A stretch of 12,952 bases of DNA. It comes from SIG710 sp045648605 (GTDB lineage: Bacteria > Bacillota > Clostridia > Oscillospirales > CAG-272). A program made the translations under genes and the position numbers. The notes beneath the pieces are model-generated. The model worked only from the letters and a program-made list of their open reading frames with translations, was not told the DNA's origin and did not search any database. Positions 1 through 5,574 of this stretch are shown one piece after another (position 1 is the stretch's first letter; the number at the start of each line of letters is the position of its first letter). Where the stretch lies: assembly GCA_045648605.1 (NCBI GenBank), contig JAZROG010000130.1, forward strand, positions 1-12,952. The letters are read 5' to 3'.

Positions 1-91
1 CCTCCGACTTGTCCCATTTGTCATTTAAAAATCTCTGGTAATTTCACATCTTCTAGGGACGTCGAGGTCGCCGTCCCCTACAGATTTGCGT
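1..91 (-). repeat. GTAGGGG-type palindromic element, copy A (cut by window edge)
   Basis: Read on the minus strand, a GTAGGGG-starting arm (81 down to 56) is followed by an AT-rich core of about 38 bases (55 to about 17) and then a degenerate opposite arm that begins GGGAC and runs off the window. The arm at 56-81 plus its flank to 91 is identical, over 36 bases, to 12917-12952. The AT-rich core also resembles the core of the 12851-12942 copy in the corresponding orientation. No coding sequence is visible here. It is a dispersed, non-coding, MITE-like or REP-like repeat; the mobilising enzyme is unknown. Confidence 0.8.
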
Positions 92-120
92 TTTTCATCT
101 CACCGATAAATTCCTATTTA
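92..120 (+). promoter_or_regulatory. Weak candidate promoter for hisA
   Basis: TTTTCA at 92-97 and TATTTA at 115-120 are separated by 17 bases and lie about 37 bases before the hisA start. Both boxes are poor matches to sigma-A consensus. The his genes may instead be read from a promoter upstream of the window, through the repeat. Confidence 0.22.
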
Positions 121-156
121 ACATACAACCAAGCTCCATTGAAAGGAAACAAAGAT

Positions 157-870
157 ATGATAATTTATCCTGCGATCGACCTTTATGAGGGGAAGGCGGT
201 GCGTCTTCTCCGCGGAGATTACAACCAAATGACGGTATATAGCGATAAACCTGCCGAATTTGCCCTTGATTTTGCGAGAAAGGGTGCAACACATATACAT
301 CTTGTTGACCTTGAGGGCGCAAGAGACGGAACAACCCCAAATCTTGATGTTATAAGGAGCATTGCGGACAGCAGTGAGCTTTTCATCGAGGTCGGCGGCG
401 GCATAAGAAGCACGGAGACGGTCGAAAAATACCTCTCGGCAGGTGTCGATAGGGTCATTCTCGGCACAGCCGCAGTAAAGGACAGAGCCTTTCTCCTTGA
501 AGCGCTGGAAAAATACGGTGAAAAAATTGCCGTTGGCATCGATATAAAGGACGGAAAGGTTGCAATAAAGGGCTGGACAGAAACAGTAGATATAACAGCC
601 GAGGAATTTTGCGCAGATATGGAAAGCATTGGCGTTAAAACAATCATTTGCACCGACATTTCAAAGGACGGAGCAATGCAGGGCGCAAACCACGGTCTTT
701 ACAAGACTCTTTCGGAGAAATTCAAGATGGATTTCATAGCGTCGGGCGGTGTTTCGTCAATGGATGATGTAAAAGCACTTGCCGATATGAATATTCACGG
801 CGCGATAATCGGAAAGGCATATTATATCGGTGCGATAGACCTTACAGAAGCTATTGAGGTGGCAAAATGA
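157..870 (+). CDS. hisA: HisA, ProFAR isomerase
   Basis: 1-(5-phosphoribosyl)-5-[(5-phosphoribosylamino)methylideneamino]imidazole-4-carboxamide isomerase, the Amadori-type isomerisation in cytosolic histidine synthesis. The 237-residue protein has the usual family length and a (beta/alpha)8 barrel. It opens MIIYPAIDLYEGKAVRL, with the catalytic Asp8 in AIDL. Phosphate-binding glycines are seen in EVGGGIRS (78-85) and SGGVSS (196-201), and the second catalytic acid is Asp129 in GIDIKDG, with Thr166 in CTDISKDG. The ATG at 157 is chosen because it gives the canonical N-terminus and has GAAAGGA about 9 bases upstream; a TTG at 139 would add six unsupported residues. Its stop overlaps the hisF start (ATGA), so the two are probably translationally coupled. 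Confidence 0.96.
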   Translation: MIIYPAIDLYEGKAVRLLRGDYNQMTVYSDKPAEFALDFARKGATHIHLVDLEGARDGTTPNLDVIRSIADSSELFIEVGGGIRSTETVEKYLSAGVDRVILGTAAVKDRAFLLEALEKYGEKIAVGIDIKDGKVAIKGWTETVDITAEEFCADMESIGVKTIICTDISKDGAMQGANHGLYKTLSEKFKMDFIASGGVSSMDDVKALADMNIHGAIIGKAYYIGAIDLTEAIEVAK

Positions 871-1625
871 TAACGAAGAGAATAATCCCCTGCCTTGATG
901 TTAAAAACGGAAGGGTGGTTAAGGGAGTTAATTTTGAGGGGCTTGGCGATGTTGCTTCGCCTGTGGAGCTTGCTGAATATTATAGCGAATGCGGTGCAGA
1001 CGAGCTTGTTTTCTATGACATAACCGCCTCTGCCGAAGGCAGAGAGCTTTTCACAGACATTCTCTGCGAGCTTGCGAAATCCGTTTTTATTCCCCTCACC
1101 GTCGGCGGCGGCATAAACACTCTTGAGGATTTCGACAGGGTGCTGAAATGCGGTGCTGACAAGGTCAGCGTCAATTCGGGTGCGATCAGAAATCCCGCTC
1201 TCATTGGCGAAGCGGCGAAGAGATATGGCGATCAGTGCGTTGTGCTGTCTGCCGATATCAAGCGAGTTGACGGAGTTTTCCGTGTTTTTGCCAAGGGCGG
1301 CAGAGAAAACACGGGAATGGAAGCGATAGAGTGGATAAAGCGGGGCGTGGATAGCGGCGCGGGCGAGATAGTGGTCAATTCCATCGACACCGACGGAGTT
1401 AAGGGCGGCTTCGATATCGAAATGCTCAGAGCTGTTTCGGATGCGGTGAATGTTCCCGTCATTGCATCGGGCGGCGCAGGCTGTATAGACCATTTCACAG
1501 AGCTTTTTAAAGCTCTTCCCAAGGTCGATGCAGGTCTTGCGGCTTCTATCTTCCATTTTGGCGAGGTGAAGATCGTGGACCTAAAAAAAGAGCTTAAAAG
1601 CAATGGAATACCAATGAGAATATGA
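867..1625 (+). CDS. hisF: HisF, imidazole glycerol phosphate synthase cyclase subunit
   Basis: Cyclase half of imidazole glycerol phosphate synthase. It uses ammonia delivered by the HisH glutaminase to convert PRFAR into imidazole glycerol phosphate and AICAR. The 252 residues match the family length. The catalytic aspartates are visible: Asp11 in IPCLDVKNG and Asp130 in VLSADIKR. Barrel phosphate-binding loops are at LTVGGGI (77-83), DTDGVKGGFD, and ASGGAG near residues 195-200. It starts inside the hisA stop through an ATGA overlap. Its obligate partner HisH is not encoded in the window, so it must lie elsewhere, perhaps upstream of the repeat at 1-91. Confidence 0.97.
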   Translation: MITKRIIPCLDVKNGRVVKGVNFEGLGDVASPVELAEYYSECGADELVFYDITASAEGRELFTDILCELAKSVFIPLTVGGGINTLEDFDRVLKCGADKVSVNSGAIRNPALIGEAAKRYGDQCVVLSADIKRVDGVFRVFAKGGRENTGMEAIEWIKRGVDSGAGEIVVNSIDTDGVKGGFDIEMLRAVSDAVNVPVIASGGAGCIDHFTELFKALPKVDAGLAASIFHFGEVKIVDLKKELKSNGIPMRI

Positions 1626-1637
1626 GAGGTAATAAAA

Positions 1638-2288
1638 ATGATAGATATAGAAAAGCTTAAATTTGACGAAAAGGGACTTATCCCCGCAATAGTTGTTGAT
1701 TCTGTGACGAAAAAGGTGCTTACCCTTGCTTATATGAATAAGGAAAGCCTTAAGATCTCAATGGAAAAGGGCCTTACCTGCTTTTGGAGCCGTTCAAGAC
1801 AGGAGCTTTGGCTCAAGGGAGAAACAAGCGGAAATTATCAGCATATCGTTTCGATCACTGCAGACTGTGATTATGACGCGCTGACGGTGGTTGTTGAGCC
1901 TGATGGACCTGCTTGCCACAAGGGAACATTTTCATGCTTTGAGAACCCCCTCTGGCAGAGTGAGGAAAGACACGAATTTTCTCTCGAATCCCTTATGGGA
2001 CTTCTTGAGGGCAGGAAAAAAGACAAGCCCGAGGGGTCTTACACTACATATCTCTTTGAGAAGGGCGTTGACAAGATACTTAAAAAGGTTGGCGAGGAAT
2101 GTACAGAGGTCATCATTGCCGCAAAGGCAGAGGACAGAGCCGAGACGATTTATGAAATTGCAGACCTTGCATATCACGTTATGGTGCTGATGACAGAGCA
2201 GGGAATTTCGCTTGAGGATATTCACAAGGAATTGTCCTCGCGCCATGTTATCGACCACAAGGTAAAGCAGGAGAAGATGACAAAATGA
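1638..2288 (+). CDS. hisIE: HisIE, PR-AMP cyclohydrolase / PR-ATP pyrophosphatase fusion
   Basis: Bifunctional enzyme for steps 2 and 3 of histidine synthesis: the C-terminal domain hydrolyses PR-ATP to PR-AMP and the N-terminal domain opens the adenine ring. The HisI domain (about 1-105) carries SRSRQELWLKGETSG (51-65), the metal-binding aspartate/cysteine motif DCDYD (76-80), and the zinc cysteines in PACH (91-94) and SCF (Cys100). The HisE domain (about 115-212) carries GSYTTYLF, KILKKVGEECTEVIIAAK (147-163) and YEIADLAYHVMVL, an all-alpha MazG-like fold. At 216 residues both domains are complete. AGAGG at 1625-1629 precedes the ATG; the gap after hisF is 12 bases and the stop overlaps the next gene. 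Confidence 0.96.
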   Translation: MIDIEKLKFDEKGLIPAIVVDSVTKKVLTLAYMNKESLKISMEKGLTCFWSRSRQELWLKGETSGNYQHIVSITADCDYDALTVVVEPDGPACHKGTFSCFENPLWQSEERHEFSLESLMGLLEGRKKDKPEGSYTTYLFEKGVDKILKKVGEECTEVIIAAKAEDRAETIYEIADLAYHVMVLMTEQGISLEDIHKELSSRHVIDHKVKQEKMTK

Positions 2289-3043
2289 TTTTTTCATCGA
2301 AAAAGGGTGATTTTCATACCCACACAAATTATTGCGACGGTAAAAATTCTCCCGAGGAAATGATTCTTTCCGCCATCGAAAAGGGTCTTGAGGCTTACGG
2401 CTTTTCGGGACACGGCTATACCGCATTCGATCTCAGATATTGCATGGATCTCGACGAAACGGCGGCATATAAGCGTGATATTCTGGCTCTGAAGGAAAAA
2501 TATAAGGACAAAATCGAGGTCCTTCTCGGAATCGAGCTTGATGCCTTTTCAGACCATGATACAAGCGATTATGATTATGTTATCGGCTCTTGCCACTATG
2601 TGGAAAAGGATGGGAAATACCGCGCAGTTGATGAAAAAGCATATGAGGTTGAAGCCATATGTAATGAATGGTATGGGGGCGACTATTATGCCTTTGCCGA
2701 GGATTATTTTAAGGTGGTTGCATCCCTTGCGTCAAAGAAAATTGACATTATAGGTCATTTTGACCTTATCACAAAATTCAATGAGGGTGATAAGCTCTTC
2801 GACACAAAAAATCCCCGATATCTTGCGGCGGCAAAGAGTGCCATCGACGCTCTTCTGCCCCTCGGCGTCCCCTTTGAGATAAATACGGGAGCCATTTCGA
2901 GAGGCTACAGAACCGAGCCGTACCCCGCAAAGAATCTCATCGATTATATTAAGGAAAAGGGTGGCACTCTTATCCTTAACAGCGATACCCATTCAAAGGA
3001 TAATATCGCTTTTCAGTTCGATAAATGGAAGCATTTGCTTTGA
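2285..3043 (+). CDS. hisJ: Histidinol-phosphatase, PHP superfamily (HisJ/HisK)
   Basis: Removes phosphate from L-histidinol phosphate, the penultimate step before histidinol dehydrogenase. PHP metal-binding motifs are present in order: DFHTHT (9-14), GFSGHGY, the glutamate in GIELDAF, the histidine in GSCHYV, IGHFD, the NTGAISRGYRTEPYP segment, and NSDTHS near the C-terminus. The family belongs with this operon, and the start overlaps the hisIE stop by ATGA. The 252-residue protein ends only about 17 residues after the last metal motif, while relatives I know usually run on for another helix and strand. The stop lies about 24 bases before a repeat element, so a shortened C-terminus is possible. 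Function is probably retained, as all metal motifs are present. Confidence 0.9.
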   Translation: MIFSSKKGDFHTHTNYCDGKNSPEEMILSAIEKGLEAYGFSGHGYTAFDLRYCMDLDETAAYKRDILALKEKYKDKIEVLLGIELDAFSDHDTSDYDYVIGSCHYVEKDGKYRAVDEKAYEVEAICNEWYGGDYYAFAEDYFKVVASLASKKIDIIGHFDLITKFNEGDKLFDTKNPRYLAAAKSAIDALLPLGVPFEINTGAISRGYRTEPYPAKNLIDYIKEKGGTLILNSDTHSKDNIAFQFDKWKHLL

Positions 3044-3066
3044 TGCTGATTTAAAACAGGGAGTTT

Positions 3067-3113
3067 GACGAACAGACGAAGACGTGACCTGTATGGGCGA
3101 TGATCGCTCCTAC
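3067..3113 (+). repeat. Solo GTA-GGGCGAT palindrome with conserved leader
   Basis: A leader, GACGAACAGACGAAGAC (3067-3083), is followed after 7 bases by an imperfect palindrome at 3091-3113: arms 3091-3101 and 3103-3113 with two mismatches. The string CGAAGACGTGACC (3077-3089) recurs exactly, inverted, at 7295-7307 beside the repeat there. It can fold as a hairpin but has no T-run, so it is not a standard terminator. It lies just after the his operon. Confidence 0.7.
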
Positions 3114-3164
3114 AAGTTCACGGTTAATTCCGTCGATAATTTTCTATTAAAAGTCCTCATTAAG

Positions 3165-3203
3165 CGTTTGTAGATCCCGAGCTTGTCGAGGGAGCTACAA
3201 ACG
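3165..3203. repeat. Palindromic element with GTTTGTAG / CTACAAAC arms
   Basis: The outer arms CGTTTGTAG (3165-3173) and CTACAAACG (3195-3203) are perfect complements. Pairing extends inward through CCC/GGG with one mismatch, leaving a loop around 3179-3188. There is no poly-T tail. The sequence differs from the GTAGGGG family, so it is a second type of non-coding palindrome in the same spacer. Its function is unknown. Confidence 0.65.
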
Positions 3204-3253
3204 GGTTCCACTGACAAACAGTTCAACAAATTTCTATCTATATGCATAAAAAC

Positions 3254-3292
3254 AAAAATGTCCGAGCCGTTATTTCGGCTCGGACATTTTTT
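3254..3292. terminator. Bidirectional rho-independent terminator between his operon and mscL
   Basis: Left arm 3254-3269 (AAAAATGTCCGAGCCG) pairs with right arm 3276-3292 around a six-base loop TTATTT. The GC-rich stem has a T-run on both strands because the A-run on one side reads as T on the other. It lies 11 bases past the mscL stop on the minus strand and about 210 bases past hisJ on the plus strand, so it can end both convergent transcripts. Confidence 0.9.
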
Positions 3293-3302
3293 AAGTACAA
3301 AA

Positions 3303-3767
3303 TTATTTTTTGAGAAGCTCTCTGATGTCCTTGAGGATATCGTCTGTTGTTTCAACAGGCTCTGCGGGTACTTCGGGCTCTGCAGGTACTTCCTCTTCCT
3401 TCTTTCTCATAGCTTCAAGCTTTTCCTTTGTCTTCATCATAACGCGAAGCACAACGAAAATGCAGAATGCAATGAGGAGAAAATCGATGATCTTCTGAAG
3501 AAAATCGCCGTAAAGGATAGCGTTTTCAGCTTCAATTACAGCGCCTTCTGCATCGAGGACCGCTTCCTTGATAACATATTTCAGCTCGGAAACGCTCTTT
3601 CCGCCTGTGAGAAGTCCCACAAGAGGCATGATGATGTTGTTCACGAGTGCATTAACAATGTCCTTGAATGCTCCGCCGATAACAACACCGACTGCCATGT
3701 CAATTACGTTGCCCTTGGAGATAAATTCCTTAAAATCACTCCAGAAGGTGCTTTTTTTCTTTGCCAT
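3303..3767 (-). CDS. mscL: MscL, large-conductance mechanosensitive channel
   Basis: Homopentameric membrane channel that opens under membrane tension to release solutes during hypo-osmotic shock. The 154-residue protein starts with the amphipathic N-terminal segment WSDFKEFISKGNVIDMAVG, then TM1 (about 20-50, VGVVIGGAFKDIVNALVNNIIMPLVG), a periplasmic loop (about 55-85), TM2 (about 87-110, containing FLLIAFCIFVVLRV) and a charged cytoplasmic helix ending DDILKDIRELLKK. A proline/glutamate stretch before that helix comes from an 18-base direct repeat (3361-3374 and 3379-3392, one mismatch), which lengthens the linker compared with the roughly 136-residue E. coli protein. GGAGG at 3777-3781 sets the ATG at 3767. 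It is probably co-transcribed with the DUF1846 gene, 24 bases upstream. Confidence 0.95.
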   Translation of the reverse strand: MAKKKSTFWSDFKEFISKGNVIDMAVGVVIGGAFKDIVNALVNNIIMPLVGLLTGGKSVSELKYVIKEAVLDAEGAVIEAENAILYGDFLQKIIDFLLIAFCIFVVLRVMMKTKEKLEAMRKKEEEVPAEPEVPAEPVETTDDILKDIRELLKK

Positions 3768-3791
3768 AATGACAAACCTCCGTTTTTTATT

Positions 3792-5273
3792 TTATTTATT
3801 ATAGAGTTTCTTTTTTTGGTATCTTGGCTCGCAGGTCAGGTTAACACCAAGCTTTTTAAAGGTGTTAAAATCGTCCTCAGCCAATATAACGGTCGAATGT
3901 GCGTCACAGCCGCGAAGCTTGTCCAGCTGCTTCATTGCAAGCTCTGCCTGCGGAGAGGTGACAGCGCATATGGAAAGGGCAATGAGAAGCTCGTCGATAT
4001 GAAGGCGAGGGTTTCTGTTGCCGAGATGACCTATTTTAAGCCTTGAAATAGGCTCTATTATGGTATGAGAGATAAGGGCAAGCTCGTCGGGGATTCCCGC
4101 AAGGTGCTTGAGGGCATTGAGCATCAGCGCCGAGGATGCACCGAGAAGCGGAGAGGTCTTTCCTGTGACTATCGTTCCGTCGGGAAGCTCCATTGATGCC
4201 GCGGGGCCACCTGTAAGCTCTGCCTTTGCAAGAGCTGCCTTTATGACAGGTCTGTCATCGCTTGAAAGTCCGGCCTGCTTCATAAGAAGCTCCATTTTAT
4301 ATATAAGGCTATCGTCAACATTGCCGCGTACTCTGTCGCAAAGAGCGGTATAATAGCGTCTGATGACCTCTGCCTTTGCTGCGCGGCAGGTGATCTCGTC
4401 GTCGATTATGCAGTTTCCTGCCATATTGACTCCCATGTCTGTGGGAGATTTATAGGGCGACTCGCCTAAGATCTGCTCAAGCATCGAGGAAAGCACGGGG
4501 AATATCTCAACATCGCGGTTGTAATTTACCGCGGTCATACCGTATGCTTCAAGGTGGAATGGGTCGATCATGTTCACGTCGCTGAGATCCGCAGTTGCCG
4601 CCTCATAGGCGATGTTTACGGGGTGCTTGAGGGGCAGATTCCAGATAGGGAATGTCTCAAACTTTGAGTATCCTGCCTTTATTCCTCTCTTGTTTTCGTG
4701 GTAGAGCTGTGAGAGACAGGTTGCCATTTTTCCGCTGCCGGGTCCGGGGGCGGTGATTATAACAAGCTCTCTTTCGGTTTTAATATATTCATTTTTGCCA
4801 AAGCCGTCCTCGCTGACTATCTTTTCGATATCGGAAGGATAGCCTTCGATGGTATAATGACGGTAAACCTTGATTCCGAGCTTTTCGAGCCTTTCCTTAA
4901 AGGCAACCGCCGCAGGCTGTGATTCGAATCTTGTCAGCACAACGCTTCCAACATAAAGGCCGACCTCCTTAAATGCATCCATAAGACGGAGCACGTCAAG
5001 GTCATATGTTATTCCAAGGTCGCCTCTGACCTTGTTCTTCTCGATATCGCAGGAATTGATGGCAATGACCACCTCAGCCCTGTCCTTAAGCTGAAGAAGC
5101 ATCTGCAGCTTGCTGTCGGGAGCGAAGCCGGGAAGCACGCGTGAAGCATGAAAATCGTCAAAAAGCTTGCCGCCAAACTCAAGATAGAGCTTGCCGCCAA
5201 ACTTTGCTATCCTTTCACGGATATGCTCCGACTGCATTTTTAAATATTTGTCATTATCAAATCCGATCTTCAT
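3792..5273 (-). CDS. DUF1846 (UPF0371) family protein
   Basis: The 493-residue product matches the conserved Firmicutes family DUF1846/UPF0371 in length and in its N-terminal signature (MKIGFDNDKYLKMQSEHI, then KLYLEFGGKLFDDFHASRVLPGF). A P-loop-like motif, APGPGSGKM, is at 175-183, and RNPRLHIDELLIALS is near the C-terminus. The family is cytosolic; I know of no firmly established reaction, so none is assigned. A 16-base direct repeat (5164-5179 and 5188-5203) encodes the repeated FGGKL motif near residues 25-37. GAGGTGAGG about 5-12 bases upstream of the ATG at 5273 supports the start. A strong minus-strand promoter lies at 5316-5344 and mscL follows 24 bases downstream. Confidence 0.9.
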   Translation of the reverse strand: MKIGFDNDKYLKMQSEHIRERIAKFGGKLYLEFGGKLFDDFHASRVLPGFAPDSKLQMLLQLKDRAEVVIAINSCDIEKNKVRGDLGITYDLDVLRLMDAFKEVGLYVGSVVLTRFESQPAAVAFKERLEKLGIKVYRHYTIEGYPSDIEKIVSEDGFGKNEYIKTERELVIITAPGPGSGKMATCLSQLYHENKRGIKAGYSKFETFPIWNLPLKHPVNIAYEAATADLSDVNMIDPFHLEAYGMTAVNYNRDVEIFPVLSSMLEQILGESPYKSPTDMGVNMAGNCIIDDEITCRAAKAEVIRRYYTALCDRVRGNVDDSLIYKMELLMKQAGLSSDDRPVIKAALAKAELTGGPAASMELPDGTIVTGKTSPLLGASSALMLNALKHLAGIPDELALISHTIIEPISRLKIGHLGNRNPRLHIDELLIALSICAVTSPQAELAMKQLDKLRGCDAHSTVILAEDDFNTFKKLGVNLTCEPRYQKKKLYNK

Positions 5274-5315
5274 GATGCCTCACCTCTTTGCTTTTTACCT
5301 GAACAATCTTTTTTT

Positions 5316-5344
5316 ATTATATCACATAAACATCACATTTTCAA
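5316..5344 (-). promoter_or_regulatory. Sigma-A promoter for the DUF1846-mscL operon
   Basis: On the minus strand, TTGAAA (5339-5344) and TATAAT (5316-5321) are spaced by exactly 17 bases, with a TGA extension just upstream of the -10. Transcription would begin near 5309, giving a leader of about 35 bases. The spacer is filled by the tandem TCACA motif described separately. Confidence 0.85.
5322..5338. promoter_or_regulatory. Tandem TCACA operator-like motif, site 1
   Basis: TCACATAAACATCACAT is two TCACA half-sites 11 bases apart, about one helical turn, occupying exactly the spacer between the -35 and -10 of the minus-strand promoter. A bound protein would be expected to block RNA polymerase. 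A matching motif is present at 5510-5526. Confidence 0.4.
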
Positions 5345-5438
5345 TAGATAAACAAAATATTTTTCTTTTTAATGTGACTTTCGTGAATTAAGTGAGCCTG
5401 CTCCTCTTTTGAAAATGGTTTTGTGATGGGAAAAGTGG

Positions 5439-5477
5439 TTGTACTAAATGCACAAATGGCTAATATATAAATGTGCA
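5439..5477 (+). promoter_or_regulatory. Possible upstream promoter and short inverted repeat before the lipoprotein gene
   Basis: TTGTAC (5439-5444) and TAATAT (5461-5466), spaced by 16 bases, could be a second, weaker promoter. Overlapping it is a 6-base inverted repeat, TGCACA (5449-5454) and TGTGCA (5472-5477). Both are short enough to arise by chance in AT-rich sequence. Confidence 0.25.
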
Positions 5478-5509
5478 AAATGACAAAAAATGAAAAAGTT
5501 TTCCAAAAG

Positions 5510-5526
5510 TCACAAAAAGTTCACAA
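5510..5526. promoter_or_regulatory. Tandem TCACA operator-like motif, site 2
   Basis: TCACAAAAAGTTCACAA matches site 1 (5322-5338) at 13 of 17 positions in the same orientation, with both TCACA half-sites intact and the same 11-base period. It covers the position where a -35 box would lie for the lipoprotein promoter, consistent with a repressor, or with an activator replacing a weak -35. Confidence 0.4.
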
Positions 5527-5531
5527 TTGCG

Positions 5532-5540
5532 TGGTATAAT
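5532..5540 (+). promoter_or_regulatory. Extended -10 promoter of the solute-binding lipoprotein gene
   Basis: TGGTATAAT is a perfect -10 box (5535-5540) with the TGn extension. No good -35 is present at the expected distance; ACAAAA lies at 5512-5517. Transcription would start near 5547, about 28 bases before the ATG. Confidence 0.75.
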
Positions 5541-5574
5541 GGAAAAACCAAAATATCTTAAAAGGAGAAAAACC

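Noticed and set aside
822..1556. Open frame of 244 codons on the minus strand
   Set aside because: It is antisense to hisF, whose catalytic residues are intact. No family resemblance.
3183..4046. Open frame of 287 codons on the plus strand
   Set aside because: It lies opposite mscL and the end of the DUF1846 gene, both strongly supported. Its product is Cys/Phe-rich with no family resemblance.
5401..5526. Cre (catabolite) operator before the lipoprotein gene
   Set aside because: No match to the TGNAANCGNNNNCA-type consensus was seen; the only repeated signal is the TCACA tandem motif.
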